Positions 1-7,799 of a stretch of 37,628 nucleotides of DNA are shown one piece after another. The DNA comes from Rhizobiales bacterium UBA3584 (GTDB taxonomy: Bacteria > Pseudomonadota > Alphaproteobacteria > Rhizobiales > Devosiaceae). The notes under the pieces were generated by a model that did not search any database, was not told the DNA's origin, and was given only the letters and a program-made list of their open reading frames with translations. Made by a program: the position numbers and the translations under genes. How positions within the stretch are numbered: position 1 is the first letter of the stretch; each line of letters opens with the position of its first letter. The stretch lies in NCBI GenBank assembly GCA_002375765.1, contig DFMV01000057.1:5580-43207 (forward strand), given 5' to 3'.

Positions 1-771
1 TTTGCCGCCGCCGTCGAATTCATGCACAACGCAACGCTGCTCCACGACGATGTGGTCGACGAAAGCGACATGCGCCGCGGCCGCCCCGCCGCGCGTACGA
101 TCTGGGGCAATCAGGCATCGGTTCTGGTGGGCGATTTCCTGCTCGGTCAGGCATTTTTGATGATGGTGGAATCGCGCGACATCGATGCGCTCGGCGTGCT
201 CTCGCGTGCTGCAGCGGTCATTGCCGAGGGCGAAGTGTTCCAGCTTGCCAAGGCCGGCGATCTGTCCACCACGCCCGACGATTACGAAAAGATCATCCAC
301 GCCAAGACCGCCACGCTCTTTGAAGCGGCCACCGAAGTGGGCGCGATGGCCGGTGGTGCCGACACAGTCTCCCGCAAGGCGCTCGCCGCCTATGGCCGTG
401 AATTGGGCATGGCCTTCCAGCTTGTCGATGACGTTCTCGATTACGGCGGCGCGCAAGGCGCTCTGGGCAAGAACACCGGCGACGATCTGCGTGAAGGCAA
501 AATGACCTTGCCCATCATCCTCGCCCTGCAGGCCGGCAGCGAAGCCGAGCGCGAGACAATCGGAAAGGCTCTGGGAAATCCTGAATCCGGGGAAACCGAA
601 CTGGCCGATATCCTGGCCATTTTCGCGCGTCACGATACATTGGCCCAGACCATGGCCAAAGCCGAACGCCACGCCGAAGCGGCCCGCGCCGCCCTTGCCA
701 ACATCCCCCAGACTGTCGAACGCGACATCCTGTTCGGCGTCCCCGAATTCTGCACCGCGCGCGCGTACTGA
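1..771 (+). CDS. ispB: Polyprenyl diphosphate synthase (octa/decaprenyl type), 5' end outside window
   Basis: This trans-prenyltransferase chains isopentenyl diphosphate units to make the side chain of ubiquinone. The reading frame is open from base 1, so the true start lies upstream of the window; an internal ATG at 22 is not the start. The first aspartate-rich motif (DDVVDESDMRRG) is at about residues 16-27 of the visible part. The second (LVDDVLDYGG) is near residue 141, followed by GDDLREGKMTLP, as in the family. Both motifs bind the Mg-diphosphate of the allylic substrate. The C-terminus looks complete. Product length (octa- or decaprenyl) cannot be read from the sequence; Q10 is usual in this order. 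It converges with the TetR gene at 855. Confidence 0.93.
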   Translation, partial: FAAAVEFMHNATLLHDDVVDESDMRRGRPAARTIWGNQASVLVGDFLLGQAFLMMVESRDIDALGVLSRAAAVIAEGEVFQLAKAGDLSTTPDDYEKIIHAKTATLFEAATEVGAMAGGADTVSRKALAAYGRELGMAFQLVDDVLDYGGAQGALGKNTGDDLREGKMTLPIILALQAGSEAERETIGKALGNPESGETELADILAIFARHDTLAQTMAKAERHAEAARAALANIPQTVERDILFGVPEFCTARAY

Positions 772-854
772 CTTTCGGGGTCAGATCGCGGCGTCAGCGC
801 TGACCACGCACAATCGCGGCAGATCACGACCGGTCGTTGGCTTATCTGGGCTCT

Positions 855-1505
855 TTATCGGCCATATGCTGCGAGAAAGACTCTGACGCCATCCCGCGCT
901 TCATTGCGCAGCGCTTCGGAGTCGGGAATGGCGTCGTCGCCCAAGAGCATCGCCTGATTGAGCGGGGTCGACATCACCAGCCAGTTGAAATGCGACGCCG
1001 CAACCATCGAATCGTCAAACCTCAATAGTCCCTGCGCCTTAAGTGACTCGAACAGGTTGGCAAGGATTCCAATCGCCCGCAGTGGCCCGCGTTCGTAAAG
1101 AACGCGCGCCAATTCGGGAAACCTCGGCACTTCGCCGATCACCAGCCGCCGCAGTTGCATGATGCGTGGGTTGAGCACGATATAGAGCTGGCGAAAGGCA
1201 TATTCCTCCAGATAAGCCGCCAGGTTCTCTGGATCGACCGGCGGTGCGTCTCCATGGACGCGGTCGCCCGTCCTGTCGGTCAGCGAGGACACGATCTCGA
1301 TGAACAGGGCCTCCTTTGAGGAAAAGTGCTTATAGACGGTCTGTTTGGATACCGCCGAGCGCGCCGCGATCTCGTCCATGTTGGTCCCGAGATAGCCGTT
1401 GATAAGAAATATCTCTGTCGCCGCTTCAAGGATTGCCTGCCGCTTGCGCGCCGAACGGGGCGTCGTCTCGATAGCCGTTCCTGAATTCGTTTCCGCTTTT
1501 GGCAT
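855..1505 (-). CDS. TetR/AcrR family transcriptional regulator
   Basis: A 216-residue repressor. The N-terminal helix-turn-helix (RQAILEAATEIFLINGYLG, then a recognition region ending in SKQTVYKHFSSKEALF) lies at about residues 20-65. The rest is a helical ligand-binding domain. I chose the ATG at 1505; the frame is open to a TTG at 1523, but the ATG has a purine-rich GGATGG upstream and the TTG has none. It is transcribed away from the hydrolase-VOC pair at 1615-2952. The 110-bp gap between them holds two copies of a 15-bp palindrome, so control of both itself and the enzyme pair is the obvious inference. The ligand is unknown. Confidence 0.9.
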   Translation of the reverse strand: MPKAETNSGTAIETTPRSARKRQAILEAATEIFLINGYLGTNMDEIAARSAVSKQTVYKHFSSKEALFIEIVSSLTDRTGDRVHGDAPPVDPENLAAYLEEYAFRQLYIVLNPRIMQLRRLVIGEVPRFPELARVLYERGPLRAIGILANLFESLKAQGLLRFDDSMVAASHFNWLVMSTPLNQAMLLGDDAIPDSEALRNEARDGVRVFLAAYGR

Positions 1506-1545
1506 CGTGTCCGGGCCATCCAAATCAGTTTGCGATTGACAATAT

Positions 1546-1600
1546 AGTACTGGACAGTCTAGTTCTGCGCAAGCTCCACAGTACTGGACGGTCTAGTTCT
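1546..1600. promoter_or_regulatory. Tandem TetR-type operator, two 21-bp direct repeats
   Basis: Two 21-bp copies at 1546-1566 and 1580-1600 differ at one base. Each contains a near-perfect 15-bp palindrome, ACTGGAC-N-GTCTAGT, at 1549-1563 and 1583-1597, with one mismatch between half-sites. The start-to-start distance is 34 bp, close to three helical turns, so two dimers would bind the same face. The only base differing between copies is the central, non-palindromic one. The sites lie between the divergent TetR gene and the hydrolase gene, ending 14 bp before the hydrolase ATG. Confidence 0.85.
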
Positions 1601-1614
1601 AAAAAGGATGTGAG

Positions 1615-2586
1615 ATGAGAAAGCTTCGATTGCTGGCGGCTCTGGTCGGTGCGGGTCTTCTGATCGGCCCTCAGAGTTCCGTGGCGCAGGCATCCGCCGA
1701 AGCCCCCATGACCCCAACAGCAGAGATGACAATGACCCAATCCCCGAAAACCGGCACGCTGAAGGTGCCCGGCGCAACGCTCTATTACGAAAGCTGGGGC
1801 CATGGCCCCATGCTTCTCATCATTCCCGGCGGACCTCAGGATGCCGGGGTTTTTGCCGATCTTGCCCATGCGCTGGCAGATCGCTACACCGTTGTCGCTT
1901 ACGACCCGCGCGGCAATTCGCGCTCGACATTCGATGGGGCCATTCAGCCTCTCGACCTTGACATCCAGGCTGACGACGCTGCCGCGTTGATCGACGCACT
2001 GGGGCAGGGACAGGCCTACGTCATGGGGACCAGTGGCGGGGCCCATATCGGGCTCAACCTCGCCGCACGCTATCCCGAAAAGGTCAAGGCGGTTGTCGCC
2101 CACGAGCCGCCGTCCACGATGCTGCTCGAGGATCCCGCCGAGGCAATTGCCTTCGATGAGGCGGTTCACGCGACCTACAAAAGCGAGGGCGTTGAGGCCG
2201 CCATGGGAATGTTCTTCGGCGCCGCCGGCATGTCCGAGAGCCCCGAAGCGGACGCTGCGCCCGATTTCGAGATGTCGCCCGAAGCCGCCGAAACCTTCGC
2301 GCGCGTCAGCGGCAATTTCGAGTATTGGCTCGCCCACGCCATGTTGCCGCTCTCGCACTACACGCCCGACGTTGAAACGCTCAAGGCTGGCGCGCCGCGG
2401 GTGATCGTCGGCATCGGTGCGGATTCCAGGGGCAGCCCCATCGAGGAACTCAGCATGGCTCTCGTGAACGCGTTGGGCGTTGTTCCTGTCACATTCCCCG
2501 GCGATCATACGGGCTTTGAGCCCCATGCCGATGCGTTCGCCGAAACCTTGCACCAGACGTTCGGCGCCAACCAGGGAGACAGCTAA
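1615..2586 (+). CDS. Exported alpha/beta-fold hydrolase
   Basis: A 323-residue alpha/beta hydrolase. Residues 1-25 form a signal peptide (two basic residues, hydrophobic stretch to about 18, then SSVAQA as a likely cleavage region), so the product is probably periplasmic. The fold begins at about residue 46. The oxyanion region is IIPGGPQDAG (69-78), and the nucleophile elbow GTSGG puts the catalytic Ser at 140. A later aspartate in VGIGADS (near 270) and His in GDHTGF (near 298) complete the triad. AAGGATGTGAG precedes the ATG at good distance. Many homologues are cytosolic and start near residue 39 (MTMTQSP), where an internal ATG exists, so two forms are conceivable. It is the first gene of a TetR-controlled pair with the VOC gene. 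Substrate unknown. Confidence 0.88.
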   Translation: MRKLRLLAALVGAGLLIGPQSSVAQASAEAPMTPTAEMTMTQSPKTGTLKVPGATLYYESWGHGPMLLIIPGGPQDAGVFADLAHALADRYTVVAYDPRGNSRSTFDGAIQPLDLDIQADDAAALIDALGQGQAYVMGTSGGAHIGLNLAARYPEKVKAVVAHEPPSTMLLEDPAEAIAFDEAVHATYKSEGVEAAMGMFFGAAGMSESPEADAAPDFEMSPEAAETFARVSGNFEYWLAHAMLPLSHYTPDVETLKAGAPRVIVGIGADSRGSPIEELSMALVNALGVVPVTFPGDHTGFEPHADAFAETLHQTFGANQGDS

Positions 2587-2952
2587 ATGTACATTCAGTT
2601 TGCCGAACTGCCGGTTACCGATCAGGATCGCGCCAAAGCGTTCTATACCGGAAAGCTCGATTGCGAAGTGGCTGCAGACGCGCCGATGGGGGCCGATGGC
2701 TGGAGATGGATCGAACTCAAATTTCCCGGGACGCAAACCAATCTGCACTTCATCCGCCGCGAGAACGACACGCCCTCGGATATGCCCGTTCTGGTGTTCG
2801 TTGCAGATGACGTGGCGGGTACCATCGAGGCGCTCCGCGTCAAGGGGGTCGAGATTGTCACCGAACCGCACGAGCCCACCTGGCAGCCCGGCCGAACCGT
2901 GGCCGAATTTCGCGACAGCGAAGGCAATCGCATGGTGATCGGTACGCCATAG
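2587..2952 (+). CDS. VOC superfamily protein (glyoxalase/bleomycin-resistance fold)
   Basis: A 121-residue single-module vicinal oxygen chelate protein: [20 protein letters not shown] at the start, then a beta-alpha-beta-beta-beta unit, and [13 protein letters not shown] at the end. Such proteins are metal-dependent lyases, isomerases or drug-binding proteins, and are usually dimers. The ATG directly follows the TAA of the hydrolase gene with no gap, and GGGAG inside the hydrolase 3' end can act as ribosome binding site, so the two are translationally linked. Operon control by the upstream tandem operator follows. The module does not reveal the substrate; small dimeric members of this type are often annotated only as VOC proteins. 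Confidence 0.88.
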   Translation: MYIQFAELPVTDQDRAKAFYTGKLDCEVAADAPMGADGWRWIELKFPGTQTNLHFIRRENDTPSDMPVLVFVADDVAGTIEALRVKGVEIVTEPHEPTWQPGRTVAEFRDSEGNRMVIGTP

Positions 2953-2969
2953 GCGAAAAGTCCCTAGCG

Positions 2970-2997
2970 TATGCGGCGAGACATAACTTGCCGCATA
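2970..2997 (+). terminator. Hairpin after the hydrolase-VOC pair
   Basis: TATGCGGC (2970-2977) pairs with GCCGCATA (2990-2997) around a 12-nt loop, and the stem can extend by three pairs with one bulge. There is no U-tract, so it may be a 3'-end stabiliser rather than an intrinsic terminator. It lies between the cassette and glyS. Confidence 0.4.
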
Positions 2998-3119
2998 GCG
3001 CTTGCAACCGCAAACTCCAGTGTTGCGGTGCGGCCATGGCCGTCCCCAATGGACTTTCGTCCCATCCCCTGCTACCGCTTCGCCAACATTCCCAAAGACC
3101 CGCCCAAGGCACCCCGACC

Positions 3120-5156
3120 ATGCCCGAATTGCTGCTTGAGCTCTTTTCCGAGGAAATTCCCGCACGTCTTCAGCGCCGGGCAGCCGAGGACCTCAAGAAG
3201 GCCGTAACAGATGCTCTGGTTGAAAAGGGCCTTGTTTATGAAAGCGCTGGCGCCTTCGCCACGCCGCGCCGCCTGGCGCTGACGGTCACCGGTCTGCCTG
3301 CCGCTTCGCCCGACACGCGCGAAGAACGCAAAGGTCCCAAGGTTGGCGCGCCCCAGCAGGCTCTCGATGGTTTCCTGCGCGCCGCCGGTCTGTCGAGCAT
3401 CGATCAGGCAAAGGTCCAGTCCGACGAAAAGAAGGGCGACTTCTACGTCGCGGTGATCGAGAAAAAGGGCGCTCCAGCGATCGATATCTTGCGCGATATT
3501 CTGCCCGCAACCGTAAAGACCTTCCCGTGGGGCAAGCCCATGCGCTGGGGTGCCGGCAGGCTGGAATGGGTCCGCCCGCTCCGCGCCATCACCGCAACCT
3601 TTGGCCCCGAAGGTGAAGAGCCCGATGTGATCGAATTTGAACTGGGTGCCGTGACCTCGGGCAACACCACCTACGGCCACCGGTTCATGGCCCCCGGTGC
3701 CATAAAGGTCCGGCGCTTTGACGATTACGTGCAGGCGCTCGAAAAGGCGCGCGTGGTTCTCGACATCGACCGCCGCAAGCAGATCATCAGAACCGACGCC
3801 GAACAGCTCGCCTTCGCTCAGGGGCTCGAACTGATCGTCGATGAGGGCCTGCTCGAAGAAGTCGCCGGGCTGGTCGAATGGCCGGTGGTCATGATGGGGT
3901 CGTTCGACGAGACGTTTCTTAAAGTCCCCGAGGAGGTGATCATCGCCACCATTCGCGCCAACCAGAAATGCTTCTGCCTCAGAGACAGCGCGACGGGGAA
4001 ACTGGCCAACAAATTCATCCTCACCTCCAACATCGTCGCCGAGGATGACGGCAAGACCATTGTTGCGGGCAATGAACGCGTCATCCGCGCCCGCCTGTCC
4101 GACGCCAAATTCTTCTACGAAACAGACCTGGAAACCCCGCTGTTCGACAATCTGCCCAAGCTCGAAGACGTGGTCTTCCACGCCAAATTGGGAACACAGG
4201 CCGAACGGGTCTCCCGCATCGAAAAACTGGCCGCCGAAATCGCCCCGCTGGTTGGCGCCGATGTTGAAGACGCAAAACGCGCCGCAAAACTCTCAAAGGC
4301 CGATCTGCCCACCGGTATGGTGGGCGAATTCCCTGAACTTCAAGGCCTGATGGGCCGCTATTATGCGCTGGCGCAGGGCGAAAGGCCCCAGGTCGCCACG
4401 GCCATCGAAGAACACTACAAGCCCCTCGGCCCCTCCGATCGCGTGCCCACCGAACCGGTCGCCATCTCTGTCGCGCTTGCCGACAAGCTCGATATCCTCA
4501 CCGGCTTCTGGGCGATTGATGAAAAGCCGACAGGCAGCAAAGACCCCTACGCCCTGCGGCGTGCGGCACTGGGGGTGATCCGGCTGATCGTGGACAACAA
4601 GCTGCGGCTCTCGCTCAGCCGCTTCGTATCCGATGGCGATCTCCTCTCGTTCTTCCATGATCGCCTCAAGGTCTCGCTCCGCGATTCCGGCGCCCGTCAC
4701 GACCTCGTCGATGCGGTGATTTCGTCAGATACTGACGACATCCTGCAGATCGTCTCGCGCGTTGCTGCGCTGTCCTCGCTGCTCGCTGCCGAAGACGGCA
4801 AGGCCCTTCTCGCCGGATACAAGCGCGCCGCGAATATCCTCACCGCAGAGGAGAAAAAGGACGGCCGCGCCTATGCCGACCCGATCGATGCTGGAAGGCT
4901 TTCCACCCCCGAGGAACAGAGCCTCGGCACAGCCATTGCACAGGCCCGCACCGACGTAACCGCCCGTCTCGAAAACGACGACTACGCCGGTGCCATCTCG
5001 GTGCTCGCCTCGCTCCGCACCCCCGTCGATGCCTTTTTCGAATCCGTCCTCGTCAACGACCCCGATCCTGCCATCCGCGCCAACCGCCTCAATCTTCTGG
5101 CGTCCCTGCGCGATACGATGCATCTGGTCGCCGACTTCTCAAAGGTCGCAGGCTAG
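3120..5156 (+). CDS. glyS: Glycyl-tRNA synthetase beta subunit
   Basis: A 678-residue beta subunit of the bacterial alpha2-beta2 glycyl-tRNA synthetase, which charges tRNA-Gly in the cytoplasm. [18 protein letters not shown] is the standard N-terminus, which fixes the start at 3120; the frame is open further upstream but is not conserved there. Other family landmarks are PKRMRWG-like [18 protein letters not shown] (about 140-158), TYGHRFM, the NQKCF block near 283, and [16 protein letters not shown] (about 475-490) leading into the C-terminal anticodon-binding domain. The alpha-subunit gene glyQ is not in the window; in related genomes it lies just upstream of glyS, and here that side holds the TetR-hydrolase-VOC cassette. 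Confidence 0.97.
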   Translation: MPELLLELFSEEIPARLQRRAAEDLKKAVTDALVEKGLVYESAGAFATPRRLALTVTGLPAASPDTREERKGPKVGAPQQALDGFLRAAGLSSIDQAKVQSDEKKGDFYVAVIEKKGAPAIDILRDILPATVKTFPWGKPMRWGAGRLEWVRPLRAITATFGPEGEEPDVIEFELGAVTSGNTTYGHRFMAPGAIKVRRFDDYVQALEKARVVLDIDRRKQIIRTDAEQLAFAQGLELIVDEGLLEEVAGLVEWPVVMMGSFDETFLKVPEEVIIATIRANQKCFCLRDSATGKLANKFILTSNIVAEDDGKTIVAGNERVIRARLSDAKFFYETDLETPLFDNLPKLEDVVFHAKLGTQAERVSRIEKLAAEIAPLVGADVEDAKRAAKLSKADLPTGMVGEFPELQGLMGRYYALAQGERPQVATAIEEHYKPLGPSDRVPTEPVAISVALADKLDILTGFWAIDEKPTGSKDPYALRRAALGVIRLIVDNKLRLSLSRFVSDGDLLSFFHDRLKVSLRDSGARHDLVDAVISSDTDDILQIVSRVAALSSLLAAEDGKALLAGYKRAANILTAEEKKDGRAYADPIDAGRLSTPEEQSLGTAIAQARTDVTARLENDDYAGAISVLASLRTPVDAFFESVLVNDPDPAIRANRLNLLASLRDTMHLVADFSKVAG

Positions 5157-5210
5157 AGGACAAGGCCTCTCACAAGCGATTATGAGAAACCAAATCCAAA
5201 GGATTTTCAC

Positions 5211-6191
5211 ATGAGCGTCGGTCTTCTCGCCCTTCTCGATGATGTCGCCGCCCTCGCCAAGGTGGCGGCGACTTCGGTCGACGATATCGCCGGCCAGGCC
5301 ATGAAGGCCGGCGCCAAGGCAGCCGGGGCGATGATCGACGACGCCGCGGTGACGCCCAAATACGTCCAGGGCTTCAAGCCCGAGCGCGAACTGCCGATCG
5401 TCGGCAAGATCGCCCTGGGCTCGATCAAAAACAAGCTGATCTTCCTTCTGCCTGCTGCCCTGCTGCTCAGCGCGTTTCTGCCCTGGATGATCAATCCGCT
5501 GCTCATGCTGGGCGGGGCCTATCTGTGCTATGAAGGTGCCGAAAAGGTCTATGAAGGCCTCTTCCCGCACCAGGCACACGAGCACGAGAAAAAAATCGTT
5601 CCGTCCGCGGCCAGTGCCGAAAAACTCGAGGCGGAAAAGGTCGCCGGTGCGATCAAGACCGACTTCATCCTGTCCGCCGAAATCATGACCATCGCACTGG
5701 CGCAGATCCCGGCCGGCAATGTCGTCAACCAGGCACTGGTGCTTCTGGTTGTGGCCCTTGGCATGACCATTCTCGTTTATGGCGGTGTGGCCCTGATCGT
5801 CAAAGCCGACGATGTGGGGCTTTATCTGGCAAAGGACGGCAAGACCGGCTGGGGTCGTGCCATCGGCCGGGGACTGGTCGCGGGCATGCCGGTCTTTCTC
5901 AAATGGCTCGCCATCGTCGGCACGGCCGCCATGCTCTGGGTCGGCGGCGGTATCATCGTCCACGGGTTGGCAGGCATGGGTTTTGCCGGACCCGAACACT
6001 GGATTGAAGACGTTGCTCACTTGGTAGAGGGCGCAGTCCCAGCCATCGCAGGTGCTCTCAACTGGCTGACGATTGCTGTCATCTCGGGAATACTCGGCCT
6101 CGTGATCGGTTTTATCCTGATCCCGGTGGCCGAATTCGCCATCGCGCCGGTGCTAGGCCTGTTCCGCAAGCAAAAGCCGGCCGCGCACTGA
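5211..6191 (+). CDS. DUF808 (YedI-type) inner membrane protein
   Basis: A 326-residue integral membrane protein matching the DUF808 family (E. coli YedI). The N-terminus MSVGLLALLDDVAALAKVAA and the segment AAKTAGAMIDDAAVTPKYVQG-like at 33-53 are typical. Membrane segments are seen at about 83-120 (two), 165-200, 222-250 and 275-310. The soluble loop at 120-140 is rich in His and Glu (HQAHEHEKK). Function is unknown across the family. It follows glyS by 54 bp on the same strand, with a weak hairpin in between, and converges with rnhA. Confidence 0.88.
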   Translation: MSVGLLALLDDVAALAKVAATSVDDIAGQAMKAGAKAAGAMIDDAAVTPKYVQGFKPERELPIVGKIALGSIKNKLIFLLPAALLLSAFLPWMINPLLMLGGAYLCYEGAEKVYEGLFPHQAHEHEKKIVPSAASAEKLEAEKVAGAIKTDFILSAEIMTIALAQIPAGNVVNQALVLLVVALGMTILVYGGVALIVKADDVGLYLAKDGKTGWGRAIGRGLVAGMPVFLKWLAIVGTAAMLWVGGGIIVHGLAGMGFAGPEHWIEDVAHLVEGAVPAIAGALNWLTIAVISGILGLVIGFILIPVAEFAIAPVLGLFRKQKPAAH

Positions 6192-6227
6192 GCCACCTGG
6201 CAGCGCTTGAGTTGAGATGACTGTAGG

Positions 6228-6671
6228 TTAGCGCCCCTTGAAGGGCGCCATGCCTTCGTTCGCCAGCCGGTCGGCGCGTTCGTTGAGGTCGTGCCCCGCA
6301 TGTCCCTTCACCCAGTGCCAGGTGATGGTGTGCCGTTTTGTTGCGGCATCGAGCGCCTGCCAGAGTTCAACATTCTTGACCGGCTTTTTAGCTGCTGTCT
6401 TCCAGCCATTGCGCTTCCAGCCGTGCAGCCAGCCCTGAATGCCGTTCTTGACGTACTGGCTGTCGGTGTGGATTTCCACCGAGCAGGGGCGCTTGAGCGC
6501 ATTGAGCGCTTCAATGGCGGCGGTCAGCTCCATCTGGTTGTTGGTGGTCTGGGCCATGCCGCCCTTGAGTTCCTTGACGGTGCCATTGTATTCGAGCACC
6601 GCGCCCCAGCCGCCAGGACCGGGATTACCCGAACAGGCCCCGTCGGTGTGGATAATCACCGTTTCGCTCAA
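6228..6671 (-). CDS. rnhA: Ribonuclease HI, TTG start overlapping the ispH stop
   Basis: A 147-residue RNase HI, which cuts RNA in RNA:DNA hybrids (R-loops, primers). All catalytic residues fall at the E. coli numbers: D10, E48, D70, H124 and D134, in [38 protein letters not shown] and NERAD. The basic handle [17 protein letters not shown] (84-100) is present. The start is TTG: bases 6669-6671 read TTG on the minus strand and share bases with the TGA of ispH (TTGA overlap). The alternative GTG at codon 5 would remove the first strand, and exact length agreement favours TTG. It is translationally coupled to ispH. Confidence 0.96.
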   Translation of the reverse strand: MSETVIIHTDGACSGNPGPGGWGAVLEYNGTVKELKGGMAQTTNNQMELTAAIEALNALKRPCSVEIHTDSQYVKNGIQGWLHGWKRNGWKTAAKKPVKNVELWQALDAATKRHTITWHWVKGHAGHDLNERADRLANEGMAPFKGR

Positions 6672-7642
6672 TGCCCCGACGCCTCTTCGAGCTGGCGCAA
6701 CACGCGGGGAATGTTGAAGGCGATATTTTCTTCCGCCGTTACGGCGATCTCGACATTGACGTTGAACCGCTCGGCAAAGGCCCCGATCACTTCCTCCACC
6801 AAAGATTCAGGTGCCGAAGCGCCGGCTGTGATGCCCAGCGAAGAAATATCTCCGAACTGGTCCCAGTCTATATCTCCGGCGCGCTGGACGAGCACCGAAA
6901 CCCTGCATCCGGCCCGCTCGCCCACTTCCACAAGCCGCATCGAGTTCGATGAATTGGGCGCCCCCACCACGATCATCGCATCCACCCGCGGCGCTACGGC
7001 TTTCACAGCCTCCTGCCGATTGGTGGTGGCGTAGCAGATGTCTTCCTTGGCCGGCACGGCGATATTGGGGAACCGGCTCTTGAGCACCATCACCATGGCG
7101 CTTGTGTCGTCCACCGACAGCGTGGTCTGGGTCACCAGCGCCAGATTGTCCGGGTCGCGCGGCGTGAACGCCTCTGCATCCGCAACAGTTTCGATCAGCG
7201 TGATCTTGCCCGGCGGCAATTGCCCCATCGTGCCGATCACTTCGGGATGCCCCCGATGCCCGATCAAAACGATATCATGCCCCTCTTCGGCATGGCGCTG
7301 GGCTTCCACATGCACCTTGGTTACAAGCGGGCAGGTGGCATCGAGAAAGAACATGTTGCGATGTTTGGCTTCGGCGGGCACCGATTTTGCCACCCCGTGC
7401 GCCGAAAAGATCACCGGCGCATCAGTGCCCTCGGGAATTTCTTCGAGCTCTTCGACAAAGATCGCACCCTTGGCGCGCAACCCGTCCACAACGAACTTGT
7501 TGTGAACGATCTCGTGGCGCACATAGACCGGCGCCCCGTACTTTTTGAGCGCCAGATCGACGATCTGGATGGCACGATCCACACCGGCGCAAAATCCGCG
7601 CGGCGCGCACAAAAGGATGTCGAGGCTGGGCTTGTCGGTCAT
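6668..7642 (-). CDS. ispH: 4-hydroxy-3-methylbut-2-enyl diphosphate reductase
   Basis: A 324-residue [4Fe-4S] enzyme that performs the last step of the MEP isoprenoid pathway, giving IPP and DMAPP in the cytosol. The three cluster cysteines are in GFCAGV (C18), DATCPLV (C104) and [10 protein letters not shown] (near 205). The substrate-binding histidines are in [14 protein letters not shown] and GHRGHPE. The ATG at 7642 gives the conserved N-terminus, with GAGG as ribosome binding site (TGTGAGGACC-ATG). The open frame upstream to 7798 crosses a palindromic repeat and is not coding. It is the first gene of an ispH-rnhA operon and is divergent from the PPDK-like gene. Confidence 0.97.
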   Translation of the reverse strand: MTDKPSLDILLCAPRGFCAGVDRAIQIVDLALKKYGAPVYVRHEIVHNKFVVDGLRAKGAIFVEELEEIPEGTDAPVIFSAHGVAKSVPAEAKHRNMFFLDATCPLVTKVHVEAQRHAEEGHDIVLIGHRGHPEVIGTMGQLPPGKITLIETVADAEAFTPRDPDNLALVTQTTLSVDDTSAMVMVLKSRFPNIAVPAKEDICYATTNRQEAVKAVAPRVDAMIVVGAPNSSNSMRLVEVGERAGCRVSVLVQRAGDIDWDQFGDISSLGITAGASAPESLVEEVIGAFAERFNVNVEIAVTAEENIAFNIPRVLRQLEEASGH

Positions 7643-7702
7643 GGTCCTCACATGCGGTTTGTCCCTGCCCAAGTCAAGCCACCTTGCTGTGAGCTTTTGC
7701 AC

Positions 7703-7750
7703 GAGCGCTTCCAGCAAAAGTTGCAGACTTTTGCGGTTCGGGAGCGCGAC
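7703..7750. repeat. Family A palindromic repeat, copy 1
   Basis: A 48-bp unit starting GAGCGCTTCC and ending near GGGAGCGCG. The inner stem is GCAAAAGT/ACTTTTGC with a 5-nt loop. The outer stem is GCGCTTCC/GGGAGCGC with one mismatch. It lies between the divergent ispH and PPDK-like genes. Other copies are at 10343, 11484 and 12865. Confidence 0.85.
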
Positions 7751-7799
7751 AAATGGCAATACCCCACCCCTGTTGCCCGAACCCCGGCACACAGGCAAT

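Noticed and set aside
1525..3165. A 546-codon open frame on the minus strand.
   Set aside because: It is antisense to the hydrolase, VOC and glyS genes, which have clear domains and ribosome binding sites. GC-rich genes commonly leave such open antisense frames.
3072..4181. A 369-codon minus-strand frame inside glyS.
   Set aside because: Shadow of the conserved glyS frame; no recognisable domain.
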